From contig JABSQZ010000001.1 in NCBI GenBank assembly GCA_013215505.1, positions 540,043-604,042 of the forward strand: a DNA stretch of 64,000 nt, given 5' to 3'. This document shows positions 35,598-43,131 of this stretch, piece by piece. Position numbers and translations under genes: made by a program. The DNA comes from Oceanospirillaceae bacterium (lineage in GTDB: Bacteria > Pseudomonadota > Gammaproteobacteria > Pseudomonadales > Balneatricaceae). Below the pieces are notes generated by a model. It ran no database searches and had not been told where the DNA came from. It saw only the letters and a list, made by a program, of their open reading frames with translations. How positions within the stretch are numbered: the stretch's first letter is position 1; each line of letters opens with the position of its first letter.

Positions 35598-35622
35598 GTC
35601 GTGAGTCGTGAGTCGTGAGTCA
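35570..35622. repeat. Heptanucleotide tandem repeat (locus C)
   Basis: Two GTCGGAA units and five GTCGTGA units in perfect 7-bp register (35570-35618), plus a GTCA remnant. In another register they read GAAGTCG/TGAGTCG. Inverted in orientation relative to locus B, on the other side of the cassette. The stop of the MFS gene (35595-35597) lies inside it. Confidence 0.93.
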
Positions 35623-35784
35623 GGGCTAAAAAGCTGTAACCTACTGCAGCAGATGTCATAACTAGTTCTTATCAGCTTCCACGTTAGCGGGCATGCGAGA
35701 TAAGGAGTTTAGCGCTAGCACTTTTTAATAAAACCCTGTATTTTTTGGGCATCTTATTCTCACTGTAAAAGTTATTTGAATCTT

Positions 35785-36636
35785 ATGAGCAAAAATACCA
35801 TCGCCTATCAGGGATATGCTGGCGCCTATTCCCATTTATCTTGTACTAAAGCCTTTCCTAAGATGCGCGCCCATGCCTGTGACAGTTTTGCTCAAGCTAT
35901 GTTTATGGTTGAACGTGGCGAGGCGCAACTCGCCATGATCCCAATTGAAAATTCAACCGCAGGCAGGGTTGAAGAAATCTATAGGTTAATGCCAAAGACT
36001 CATCTACACATTATTCAGGAACATTTTGAGCCGGTCAACCATTGTCTTTTAGCTATGCCCGGCACCCGCATAGAGCAGCTTAAGAGCATTTCATCGCACC
36101 CTCAGGCTCTGGCTCAATGTAATTCGGCGATAGAAAGTTTAGGGCTGCAGCAAATCGCCCATTTAGATACGGCCGGATCAGCAGAAGAATTAGCAACCAC
36201 TAAATCCACTACTCATGCGGCAATTGCCTCTAAACTGGCGGCGCAGCTCTATGGTTTGCAAATTTTAAAAGAGAATTTTCAGGATATTTCCGGTAATACC
36301 ACCCGCTTTATTATTTTGGCCAAAGAGCGGCAGATCCCCGAGTACCAGAACGACAAAACCTTTATTACGACTATTATGTTTACAGTCAGAAACATCCCCT
36401 CAGCGCTGTTTAAAGCGATGGGCGGCTTTGCTACCAACGGCATTAATATGGTGAAGTTGGAGAGTTATATGGCCTCAGACTCTATGTCGGCCACCAGCTT
36501 TCATTTAGATGTCATAGGCCACCCGGAGCAGCAACAAATGCAGTTAGCACTGCAAGAGTTAGCGTTTTTCTCCAAAGAAATGCGTGTCATTGGCACCTAT
36601 CAAGGGCATGCCTTTAGATTTAACGGCACTCACTGA
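35785..36636 (+). CDS. pheA: Prephenate dehydratase
   Basis: Monofunctional enzyme converting prephenate to phenylpyruvate for phenylalanine synthesis. N-terminal PDT domain with AYQGYAGAYSH, PIENSTAGRVEE and the catalytic TRF in GNTTRFIIL; C-terminal ACT domain (about 200-283) with GFATNGINMVKLESY for Phe feedback. There is no chorismate mutase domain, unlike E. coli PheA. ATG 35785 (MSKNTIAYQG) is chosen; TTG at 35776 is in frame. Its 3' end overlaps the convergent gene by 7 bp. Confidence 0.93.
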   Translation: MSKNTIAYQGYAGAYSHLSCTKAFPKMRAHACDSFAQAMFMVERGEAQLAMIPIENSTAGRVEEIYRLMPKTHLHIIQEHFEPVNHCLLAMPGTRIEQLKSISSHPQALAQCNSAIESLGLQQIAHLDTAGSAEELATTKSTTHAAIASKLAAQLYGLQILKENFQDISGNTTRFIILAKERQIPEYQNDKTFITTIMFTVRNIPSALFKAMGGFATNGINMVKLESYMASDSMSATSFHLDVIGHPEQQQMQLALQELAFFSKEMRVIGTYQGHAFRFNGTH

Positions 36637-37019
36637 GACTTGGATACATTTTGCAGTTGCAACGTAAATCTCTGACTGTTAATTCCGTCGACAGTACAGC
36701 CTGCCACTATCACTACTTGGGTAATCCCTTTGGGAAGTTGCACCCCGGTCAGTGAGCGCGTAAAAGGCTGTTCAGATATATGCGGATGCAATAGCACCCT
36801 TTTACCTAGCACTTCTCCCTGCAACGTTTCTATTTGCCACAGATTGGCATAGTGATCCCAGCTTTTATCCGCGTGAGCCAAAGTGACATCAAATCGATAA
36901 CTACCCTGGCTATTTTCTTGGGCTACTACTTTATCGATAAAAGTTTCGCTGGCAAACGCTTGCGGGTTTAACAACGTCAAACCCATAACTATTGAGACAA
37001 ATAAGACTTTCATAAACAA
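36630..37019 (-). CDS. Conserved secreted protein of unknown function
   Basis: 129 residues with a signal peptide (FVSIVMGLTLLNPQAFASE). The mature part has KSWDHYANLWQIET, GKRVLLHPHISEQPFTRS and LPKGITQVVIVAGCTVDG. I recognise this pattern from small periplasmic proteins of proteobacteria with no known function. A single Cys lies near the end. It overlaps the 3' end of pheA by 7 bp in the convergent direction. Confidence 0.75.
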   Translation of the reverse strand: MFMKVLFVSIVMGLTLLNPQAFASETFIDKVVAQENSQGSYRFDVTLAHADKSWDHYANLWQIETLQGEVLGKRVLLHPHISEQPFTRSLTGVQLPKGITQVVIVAGCTVDGINSQRFTLQLQNVSKSQ

Positions 37020-37167
37020 CCTCGACTATTCAGGTTATGCAACATAAGTGTAACTGTCTCGGGATAAAAGATATTGGACATCTGCCTAAGCTCCCTAGAT
37101 AATAGTTTTGCAACCTTATTATAGCTGATAAGTTTCTTTCTCTAAGACAAATTTTAAAAGGTAATCA

Positions 37168-37560
37168 ATGAAGTACGGTGTATTAGACAGCTCTTTTTCG
37201 GCCGCAGGCGGCGAGTCTGGAATCTATTCCCTGGTGGAAAATTTTTATCATCAAATGGAAACTTTGCCGCAGGCCGAACTGATTCGCAGTATGCATCCTG
37301 CTGATTTAACAGAATCTATAGATAAACTGGCGCGGTTTTTATGTGGCTGGTTAGGGGGGCCAAAATTGTACCGGGAAAAATACGGATCTATCAGCATCCC
37401 CAGAGCCCACCAGCACCTTAAGGTTACCGCTACTGAGCGAGACGCCTGGTTACTGTGTATGCAACAAGCACTGCTAAATACCGATTATGCCGAAGATTTT
37501 CAGCAGTATTTACTCAACCAATTGGCGGTTCCGGCCAACCGCTGTGTAAATGCAGATTAA
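37168..37560 (+). CDS. Group II truncated haemoglobin
   Basis: 130 residues, trHbO-like. VENFYHQMETLPQAELIRSM is the B/C region; FLCGWLGGPKLYREKYG is the E-helix region with the conserved Trp and Tyr; the proximal His is in RAHQHLKV. Likely binds oxygen or NO. AAGG lies upstream of ATG 37168. The retropepsin-like gene follows 12 bp later and may be in the same transcript. Confidence 0.9.
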   Translation: MKYGVLDSSFSAAGGESGIYSLVENFYHQMETLPQAELIRSMHPADLTESIDKLARFLCGWLGGPKLYREKYGSISIPRAHQHLKVTATERDAWLLCMQQALLNTDYAEDFQQYLLNQLAVPANRCVNAD

Positions 37561-37572
37561 AGAGAACTTAAT

Positions 37573-38085
37573 ATGAGCCAGCCGATAAAAGACCACTCGA
37601 CACTGATTGGCAAGTGGATGATGTATGCCGCCTGGATTATCGGCATGGCAATGGCCAGTTACTTTTTTAACAACTGGCAACAGCAGAAACACAACCCCAA
37701 TCAGTATCTTTCCAGTGACACTCAACAGCCGGTGGTTTTGCAGCAAAACAATCAAGGGCACTATGTGGCTACAGGGATGATTAATGATGTAGCAGTGGTT
37801 TTTTTGTTAGATACCGGCGCTACGGATGTCAGTATCGGCCAAAAGCTTGCCTCTGAAATTGGCCTCAAAGCCCAGGGAGAACAGCGAGTATCAACTGCCA
37901 ATGGCGTAATCACTGTCTACCCAACCTTACTCAACAGTGTCAGTTTAGGAGGCTTGCGGGCCACTAATATTGAAGCTCACATCAATCCCTATGCTGATGA
38001 CAACATAGTTTTATTGGGGATGAGCTTCCTCAAACATCTGATCTTAGTACAACGTAATAATACTCTGACTTTATCCCCCCCCTAG
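37573..38085 (+). CDS. Membrane-anchored retropepsin-like aspartic protease
   Basis: 170 residues: one N-terminal transmembrane segment (WMMYAAWIIGMAMASYFF) and a single aspartic-protease lobe facing the periplasm. The catalytic motif is VVFLLDTGATDVSIG. This is the clan AA single-lobe family (TIGR02281-like), which must dimerise to be active. IVLLGMSFLKHL is the usual second conserved block. Natural substrates are unknown. Confidence 0.9.
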   Translation: MSQPIKDHSTLIGKWMMYAAWIIGMAMASYFFNNWQQQKHNPNQYLSSDTQQPVVLQQNNQGHYVATGMINDVAVVFLLDTGATDVSIGQKLASEIGLKAQGEQRVSTANGVITVYPTLLNSVSLGGLRATNIEAHINPYADDNIVLLGMSFLKHLILVQRNNTLTLSPP

Positions 38086-38259
38086 CTATAGTCGAGCTTT
38101 GAGCATCTGTTCCAAGTATGGGTTTCTTGTCAAAATCTAGCTTAAGAGTCCCACTGCAGCACCCAGCAATGTACACCGATCAGACACTTTGAATGAAAAA
38201 TTCTGGTGCGCCCTCTGACTTCCTAAAAAATCATCCTTAGCTATATAGCATCCAATATT

Positions 38260-38318
38260 ATTCATCCAATTGGTTGACTATTTTTATGCTTAGCGTATAT
38301 TCAACCAAATGGATGAAT
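38260..38318. promoter_or_regulatory. Promoter enclosed by an 18-bp inverted repeat
   Basis: Left arm ATTCATCCAATTGGTTGA (38260-38277) pairs with right arm TCAACCAAATGGATGAAT (38301-38318), 17 of 18 positions. A -35 TTGACT (38274-38279) and -10 TATATT (38296-38301), 16 bp apart, lie between and within the arms. The predicted start site is at or next to the ATG at 38309, so the right arm covers the start codon and the transcript is nearly leaderless. No Shine-Dalgarno is present. Confidence 0.8.
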
Positions 38319-38665
38319 ATACTGATGAACAGAAACTTTCTGTGATTTTAAAAGCGACCAGTGACCCGACCCGGCGCTCACTGTTGACCACACTAGTACA
38401 ACAGGGCCCGTCACGGGTCACTGAACTGGCCCAGCACTATGATATGAGCCTGAATTCAATTTCTAAGCATATCAAAGTATTAGAAGCAGCAACTCTAGTG
38501 ACACGCAAAACCATAGGTAGAGTCCACCTAATCCAGGCGCAGCTCGAACCTATTAATGAGATAGATAACTGGTTCAAAAATCTACGATCTATTTGGGATT
38601 TACGACTGGATGATCTTGAGACTATATTAAATAAGGAGCATTGTGATGACGGATCTCAGCAATAG
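38309..38665 (+). CDS. ArsR-family winged-helix regulator
   Basis: 118 residues. KATSDPTRRSLLTTL and VTELAQHYDMSLNSISKHIK are the ArsR winged helix; no metal-binding Cys motif is visible, so a non-metal ligand is likely. This is the subfamily found beside SRPBCC/AHSA1 genes. It is probably autoregulated through the 18-bp inverted repeat that overlaps its start codon. The gene overlaps the next by 20 bp (AHSA1 start at 38646). Confidence 0.92.
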   Translation: MDEYTDEQKLSVILKATSDPTRRSLLTTLVQQGPSRVTELAQHYDMSLNSISKHIKVLEAATLVTRKTIGRVHLIQAQLEPINEIDNWFKNLRSIWDLRLDDLETILNKEHCDDGSQQ

Positions 38666-39098
38666 CAAAAGCGCTGAATTAACCTTAACTTTATCGCGCA
38701 CTATCAACGCACCCGTGGAGAAAGTATTTGACGCTTGGCTAAACCCAGAAATCCTGGCTAAGTTTATGCTTCCTGGGAGTGGCATGTGCGAACCTAAAGT
38801 GAGTACTGATGCCTTCGAGGGGGGGCGCTTTAGTATTATCATGATCGCAGCTGACAAAGAGCTAGCGCATACGGGTGTCTATCAAAAAATATCGCCGCAC
38901 AGTCAAATTGTCTTCACCTGGGAGTCAGCTCAATCTATCGATGGCTCGATTGTCACCTTAAACTTCCAGCCCAATGCCAGCGGTACATTGATTGAGCTGC
39001 AGCAGGTGAAATTCTACTCCGAAGAGACAAGAGCTGCCCACAATGGCGGCTGGCAGGCAATTCTTGCGCATCTGGATCAATTGCTTAGTACTGGATAA
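38646..39098 (+). CDS. SRPBCC / AHSA1-family protein
   Basis: 150 residues with the AHSA1 pattern: LSRTINAPVEKVFDAWLNPE at the N-terminus, GVYQKISPHSQIVFTWES in the middle and NGGWQAILAHLDQLL at the end. The hydrophobic cavity of this fold binds lipids or small molecules; the ligand is unknown. ATG 38646 has AAGGAG 8 bp upstream; GTG 38643 is an alternative. Part of the arsR-AHSA1-DUF1761 operon, a recurrent gene set. Confidence 0.9.
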   Translation: MTDLSNSKSAELTLTLSRTINAPVEKVFDAWLNPEILAKFMLPGSGMCEPKVSTDAFEGGRFSIIMIAADKELAHTGVYQKISPHSQIVFTWESAQSIDGSIVTLNFQPNASGTLIELQQVKFYSEETRAAHNGGWQAILAHLDQLLSTG

Positions 39099-39158
39099 TA
39101 AATATGCAAAATCAATCCGACCTTAACAGCAATTAAACTCGATAAAAAAGGAATCTCT

Positions 39159-39542
39159 ATGGAAGACTTTTCAAGCTTAAATTGGCTGGCTATTGGTGTA
39201 GGTACAATAGCTTCATTTTTACTCGGTTGGCTCTGGTACAGCCCGATACTATTTGGCACTAAGTGGGCAGAAGGTTCCGGTGTATCATTAGACAGTGCCG
39301 CTAAAATGCCAGCATTTGCTATGTTTGCTCAGCTGTTGGCGCTACTAGCACTGGCCATGGTAATAGGCATCACAGCGCAAGTTGATGCACTGATCACTGC
39401 CATCCTGGCCATTTTAGCCACCGCCTTATTTGCCGCTTCAGCAGGCGGATTTAGCAACAAGAGTCGCTATGCGATTACTGTTGATGTCTGTTACAGAATC
39501 GCGGCAGGAGCAGTAATGATTGTCTTTCAGGGAATATTTTAA
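39159..39542 (+). CDS. DUF1761 membrane protein
   Basis: 127 residues with four hydrophobic segments; FLLGWLWYSPILFGTKW is the DUF1761 signature. Function unknown. AAAGGAATC lies upstream. Third gene of the operon controlled by the ArsR regulator; the gap to the AHSA1 gene is 60 bp. Confidence 0.85.
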   Translation: MEDFSSLNWLAIGVGTIASFLLGWLWYSPILFGTKWAEGSGVSLDSAAKMPAFAMFAQLLALLALAMVIGITAQVDALITAILAILATALFAASAGGFSNKSRYAITVDVCYRIAAGAVMIVFQGIF

Positions 39543-39590
39543 TCTGACACCGACAGGCTAATATTTCAATGCGAGTCGGTGCTGAATGCG

Positions 39591-40130
39591 CTAAACCTTT
39601 TGCAATTTGACAAAAGGTTTAGTCGGATATTTGACCTGAATTTTATCGCCTGTCCCTATCATCCCACCTTTCTCGACCACCGCCATCACTCCAGCTTTAC
39701 GTACAATGTTACCGGCATCGTCTCTGTCTAATACAGCCCTGGTTAACCCTGTTTGGTAGGCATCTAACTGGGCACAAGGGTTGCGCAAGCCGGTCAAACT
39801 GATCACAACAGCGTCACCAATCAGTAATTTTGCATCTCTTGGCAGAGCCAGCAAATCAATACCTGAAGTGGTTATATTCTCACCCATAGTGCCAGGGTCC
39901 ACCGCAAATCCCTGTCCCCGTAACTCTTCGAGCAACTCGACATGGATTAAGTGTACTTGTCTCAGATTCGGCTGAGTTGGGTCGACTTTAACCCTGGAGC
40001 GATGTTTAACGCAGACTCCGCAGTGCGCATCACCGACAATCCCCTCTCCGGCAATCAGCTCAATAGCGTCTACTGCAGGTTTAGAAAATTGATGTTGTCG
40101 ATTGATACTCAACCCTAAAACACGACTCAT
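39591..40130 (-). CDS. MOSC-domain protein
   Basis: 179 residues with a MOSC (molybdenum cofactor sulfurase C-terminal) beta-barrel. GIVGDAHCGVCVKHRSR gives the conserved GD.H segment, VDPGTMGENITT the second, and LRNPCAQLDAY the Cys-containing segment. Such proteins bind Moco or handle sulfur; stand-alone members are largely uncharacterised. GAGG lies 6 bp before ATG 40130. Confidence 0.9.
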   Translation of the reverse strand: MSRVLGLSINRQHQFSKPAVDAIELIAGEGIVGDAHCGVCVKHRSRVKVDPTQPNLRQVHLIHVELLEELRGQGFAVDPGTMGENITTSGIDLLALPRDAKLLIGDAVVISLTGLRNPCAQLDAYQTGLTRAVLDRDDAGNIVRKAGVMAVVEKGGMIGTGDKIQVKYPTKPFVKLQKV

Positions 40131-40260
40131 GGCAACCTCGCTTATAGAATAAAAGGCTGCAATAATAGCAGTTTAACTAGTATATTTGTATACAGCTTCT
40201 TTTTTCAGCTAAACAATGCAACTTGGTGAGTTGAGTGTATTGGGGCTCTAAGCTAAAGGA

Positions 40261-40521
40261 TTAGGTCATGACACCAGGTCGAAAAGGTTTATTGACATGA
40301 TTGTGACGTTGATTGGATTTATTTTGCGCTAGTAGTTTAACTTTTTTAGCGATTAATCCACGCTTATCTACATGGCATTCAAATTCGACAGTCACACCTA
40401 CTTTTAAAAACTGACAATTTATCAGGTCAGCCTTATAGACGATAATATCTTTGCCGGTACCGTTCGCCAAAAAACCTGAATCTTTATCGCGGAACCATTT
40501 TTTAACAACTGTTTGCAACAT
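40261..40521 (-). CDS. Divergent cold-shock-domain protein
   Basis: 86 residues in which residues 1-66 fit a CSD (VVKKWFRDKDSGFLANGTG, then VGVTVEFECHVDKRGLIAKK). The RNP1 motif (KGFGFI in CspA) has become DSGFLA and RNP2 (VFVH) has become IIVYK, so aromatic RNA-contact residues are lost or changed. A basic C-terminal tail follows (NKSNQRHNHVNKPF). AAGGAG is only 3 bp from ATG 40521; TTG 40518 would be better spaced. Confidence 0.75.
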   Translation of the reverse strand: MLQTVVKKWFRDKDSGFLANGTGKDIIVYKADLINCQFLKVGVTVEFECHVDKRGLIAKKVKLLAQNKSNQRHNHVNKPFRPGVMT

Positions 40522-40813
40522 TTACTCCTTAGTAAAACGCGGCCGCATGCCACTCTATTAAGTCAACATGTCGAGGGGATAATTGATTTCTGAAATTGGA
40601 AGTTTAAGGTTGAACTCTAGTAAGTTCAGCACCGATCAAAAAGATTGGCCGATAGAAATTTAATATAGCACAGATATCTGTTTTTATTGTACTCATAATG
40701 CTATGGCCACCATAATAACTGATAAGCCGCTATCTAAAAAGCCCTTGTTAATGAACATGCTAATTAATTCACTATTATCTCAGTTTACTATAAGGATATT
40801 CAGTCTGCCCTAT
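40522..40813. other. Intergenic region with heptamer remnant
   Basis: No gene. Three degenerate heptamers (GAAATTG, GAAGTTT, AAGGTTG) lie at 40592-40612, a worn relative of locus A. The palindromic element copy 2 begins at 40814. Confidence 0.4.
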
Positions 40814-40935
40814 GGAACATGCGGATAACTCCGGTCTCTCCTCTGCGGGCTCTAAAGCGTTTGACCGGCAAAGATGACGCATTCGAATAGCCAGTCCTTT
40901 TCAAGTTACCTGACAAAGCAGTTCAATACAGCCTC
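40814..40935. mobile_element. MITE-like element, copy 2 (left part)
   Basis: GGAACATGCGGATAACTCC (40814-40832) and the following CTCTGCGGGCTCTAAAGCG match the left end of the 24474 element, as does AGTCCTTTTCAAGTT (about 40892-40906). I cannot find the right terminal repeat, so this copy looks truncated. The right boundary is approximate. Confidence 0.75.
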
Positions 40936-41163
40936 CTTGGTTAATTGACTCATAATCTTGACTGGGTTCTTTACATATCCACTCTGGTACTCTTTCATGC
41001 ACACAGACGTAGATTGCATGCTCACTTGAAACACCGATCAATAAAATTGGTTTTTTCAGTGTTTAAATTGCAATGAAGCACACAAAAAGTGATAAAATTG
41101 CTCAACTTTGATTCTCCGGTCTCTTAAAATCTAAGCTATCGGAACAGTATTTATTGGATAAAC
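40936..41163. other. Intergenic region before DUF6172 gene
   Basis: AT-rich, no gene. Presumed promoter region of the DUF6172 gene. Confidence 0.4.
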
Positions 41164-41475
41164 ATGAAAAAGACCATTGCACTAACTCACCCGAAAATTA
41201 AACCTGCGAGATTATTAGACTCAATCAAGCACGATGTGAAGAAATATATCAAAAGAGAACGTAATAAAAAGCTACCTGCCGATGTAGATTACTGGGATTT
41301 CGATTGCAAGTACGGAAGTGTCGAAGCTGATGCTAAGACCATCCATCTCTCTGAATTAAACAAGTACATTGATCAGGCGGCTAGCGAGGGGCTAGAATCT
41401 TTTTACCTGGAAATTTTAGTCAAACACGGTCACCGCACTGACAATACTGAAAACCCTTGGCAGCAAAATAGCTAA
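41164..41475 (+). CDS. DUF6172-family protein
   Basis: 103 residues. MKKTIALTHPKIKPARLLDS, IKHDVKKYIKRERNKKLP and DYWDFDCKYG are the conserved blocks I associate with DUF6172, a small basic protein family of unknown function widespread in gammaproteobacteria. Highly charged, soluble, no signal peptide. No ribosome site is clear before ATG 41164. Confidence 0.75.
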   Translation: MKKTIALTHPKIKPARLLDSIKHDVKKYIKRERNKKLPADVDYWDFDCKYGSVEADAKTIHLSELNKYIDQAASEGLESFYLEILVKHGHRTDNTENPWQQNS

Positions 41476-41482
41476 GTATCTC

Positions 41483-41528
41483 CCGGGGCCTAATTCAGGG
41501 GTATAAATACTCCTGAATTAGGCCCCGG
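41483..41528. repeat. Long near-perfect hairpin between convergent genes
   Basis: CCGGGGCCTAATTCAGG with GTAT faces ATAC with CCTGAATTAGGCCCCGG: a 46-bp inverted repeat with arms of about 22 bp and a 2-bp centre. It starts 8 bp after the DUF6172 stop and lies 39 bp beyond the glutathione peroxidase stop. No T run follows on either strand, so it is not a standard Rho-independent terminator, though it may still block transcription or stabilise both 3' ends. Confidence 0.85.
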
Positions 41529-41566
41529 AAAACTAAAATAACTGCCAATAGTTGTTGTCTGTATTA

Positions 41567-42058
41567 TTAGCTACTTTCTAAAAACTTTTCAATATCATCC
41601 TCAATTGCCTTTGGTTTTGTGGCGCTGGCGTAACGTTTCAGCACTTTCCCCTGCCGATCTACTAAAAACTTAGTAAAATTCCATTTGATTTTTTGGCTAC
41701 CTAGTAACCCAGGTGCCTGTTGTTTCAGAAATTCATATAACGGTTCTGTTTTATCTCCGTTGACTTCAATTTTCGAGAACAGCGGAAAACTCACGCCGTA
41801 ATTCGTCTGGCAAAACTCAGAGATTTCCCTATCACTTCCTTTTTCCTGGGCACCAAATTGATTGCAGGGAAAACCCAGCACTACAAGTTGTTGTGTCTTA
41901 AATTTTTGGTATAGTGATTCTAGCCCTGCATATTGCCCGGTAAATCCACAGTCACTTGCAGTATTTACAATTAACAACACTTGCTGTTGGTACTGCTGTA
42001 AACTGATTTGTTCACCCTTAATTGTTTTAACTGAAAACTGGTAAATTGTATCGCTCAT
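41567..42058 (-). CDS. Glutathione/thioredoxin peroxidase (GPx family)
   Basis: About 163 residues. The peroxidatic Cys lies in NTASDCGFTGQYAGLE; GFPCNQFGAQE and WNFTKFLVDRQG carry the catalytic Gln and Trp. It is the Cys, not selenocysteine, form; bacterial relatives such as BtuE use thioredoxin or glutathione. ATG 42058 is chosen (GAGAGA 8 bp upstream, MSDTIYQFSVKT start); an in-frame start at 42106 adds 16 atypical residues. Confidence 0.93.
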   Translation of the reverse strand: MSDTIYQFSVKTIKGEQISLQQYQQQVLLIVNTASDCGFTGQYAGLESLYQKFKTQQLVVLGFPCNQFGAQEKGSDREISEFCQTNYGVSFPLFSKIEVNGDKTEPLYEFLKQQAPGLLGSQKIKWNFTKFLVDRQGKVLKRYASATKPKAIEDDIEKFLESS

Positions 42059-42174
42059 TAATATCTCTCTATCTATGCCGGGTGATTTATCCGCCATAAC
42101 CAACACTCTGGCATTAATTGTTGGTAACTGAAACAGTACAGCCGTAAGTTCAGGGCGTTACATTAACAAACATG

Positions 42175-42756
42175 CTAGCGGCGACGGACATAATCCCTGA
42201 GTTTGCGAAAAACTAAAAAATACTGACGAATAACCAGTGCTTTTTGCAGTTGCTGACGCTGTTTTTCTGTGAGCATTTGCGGCTGGTACTGCTCAACCAA
42301 CTTAAGATAATGATACTTTGTTACTTTAGTTGCAATCAGCCACACAGGACTCCAGTTGAAACTTCTTAAGGTCGATCTCTCAAAATCTACCAAAGAGATT
42401 TCGCCACAATCATCTACTAGCACATCTCTGATCGGCATGGAGTGACGAGCAACTCCAGCAGCTAACATTTGTTTAACGATCTTCTCCAGATCTATTAGGT
42501 TTTGTACCGTCAAACTAGAGGCTGAGCACCCGGGGAGCCTTGATAAATGCAGAGTCGTTTCCCTGTCGACAACAGCCATAAGATGCGGTACATGCGCCAG
42601 CTGCTGCAGTCGCAACAGCGACTTTCGCTCTTGATGAAAGCGCTTTAAGTAGTTACTGCTTTTTTTAAAATGCTTGGTAACTAAGTTATCACCAATGCAC
42701 AGAAACATTTTCTCGGTATTGTAGATATTACCTATAACTTGTTTATTTCCAGACAT
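42175..42756 (-). CDS. Protein-kinase-fold protein (RIO/LPS-kinase-like)
   Basis: 193 residues. FKKSSNYLKRFHQERKSLLR resembles the N-lobe Lys/Glu region; HSMPIRDVLVDDCGEISLVDFERS resembles a catalytic loop followed by DFE in place of DFG. It looks like a compact, divergent kinase related to lipopolysaccharide core kinases. The HSMPIRDVLV segment has Asp where catalytic loops have Asn, and a clear HGD is missing, so activity is uncertain. AAGGAT precedes ATG 42756. Confidence 0.65.
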   Translation of the reverse strand: MSGNKQVIGNIYNTEKMFLCIGDNLVTKHFKKSSNYLKRFHQERKSLLRLQQLAHVPHLMAVVDRETTLHLSRLPGCSASSLTVQNLIDLEKIVKQMLAAGVARHSMPIRDVLVDDCGEISLVDFERSTLRSFNWSPVWLIATKVTKYHYLKLVEQYQPQMLTEKQRQQLQKALVIRQYFLVFRKLRDYVRRR

Positions 42757-42795
42757 ATCCTTGTCCTCGAGAAAACTGTGTCTAAGCTAGCTTAG

Positions 42796-43131
42796 GGAGC
42801 ATGCGATCAAGTCCAACACGCCTCTGGCGTACAGAGCATGTTGAGCTCTAGGCATCGATTACAGGCGGGCTGGTTGCCTACATGGATGTAGGTACTAAGA
42901 CTTTTCATGGAGTAAAAAAGTCTGTGCCCGGCGAAAATCGATACCAACGAGATCGAGATGCTCTGTACGCCCCGAAGGGTGGGCTTATAAACGGCTAACT
43001 ACTTTGTCAGTCAGCTTGGAAAGGACCCGTCATTCCGCTACGCTGCCGATCCGGTATCTACGTGCCCATGTTTATGGGTATTAGCCGTTTTTAAGCCCAC
43101 AGAGAAGATGTTGGACTTAATCGTATGCTCC
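42796..43131. mobile_element. MITE-like palindromic element, copy 3
   Basis: A 336-bp element. The left end GGAGCATGCGATCAAGTCC (42796-42814, pairing continues to 42818) matches the right end at 43109-43131 in 21 of 23 positions. Inside are two large stems: GGCGTACAGAGCAT (42826-42839) / ATGCTCTGTACGCC (42958-42971), perfect, and GTGGGCTTATAAACGGCTAA (42979-42998) / TTAGCCGTTTTTAAGCCCAC (43081-43100), 19 of 20. CTTGGAAAGGACCCGTCATT (43015-43034) is the inverse of a motif in copy 1. No protein is encoded. Confidence 0.88.

Noticed and set aside
41483-41528. Rho-independent terminator
   Set aside because: Strong stem but no T run on either strand; recorded as a palindrome instead.
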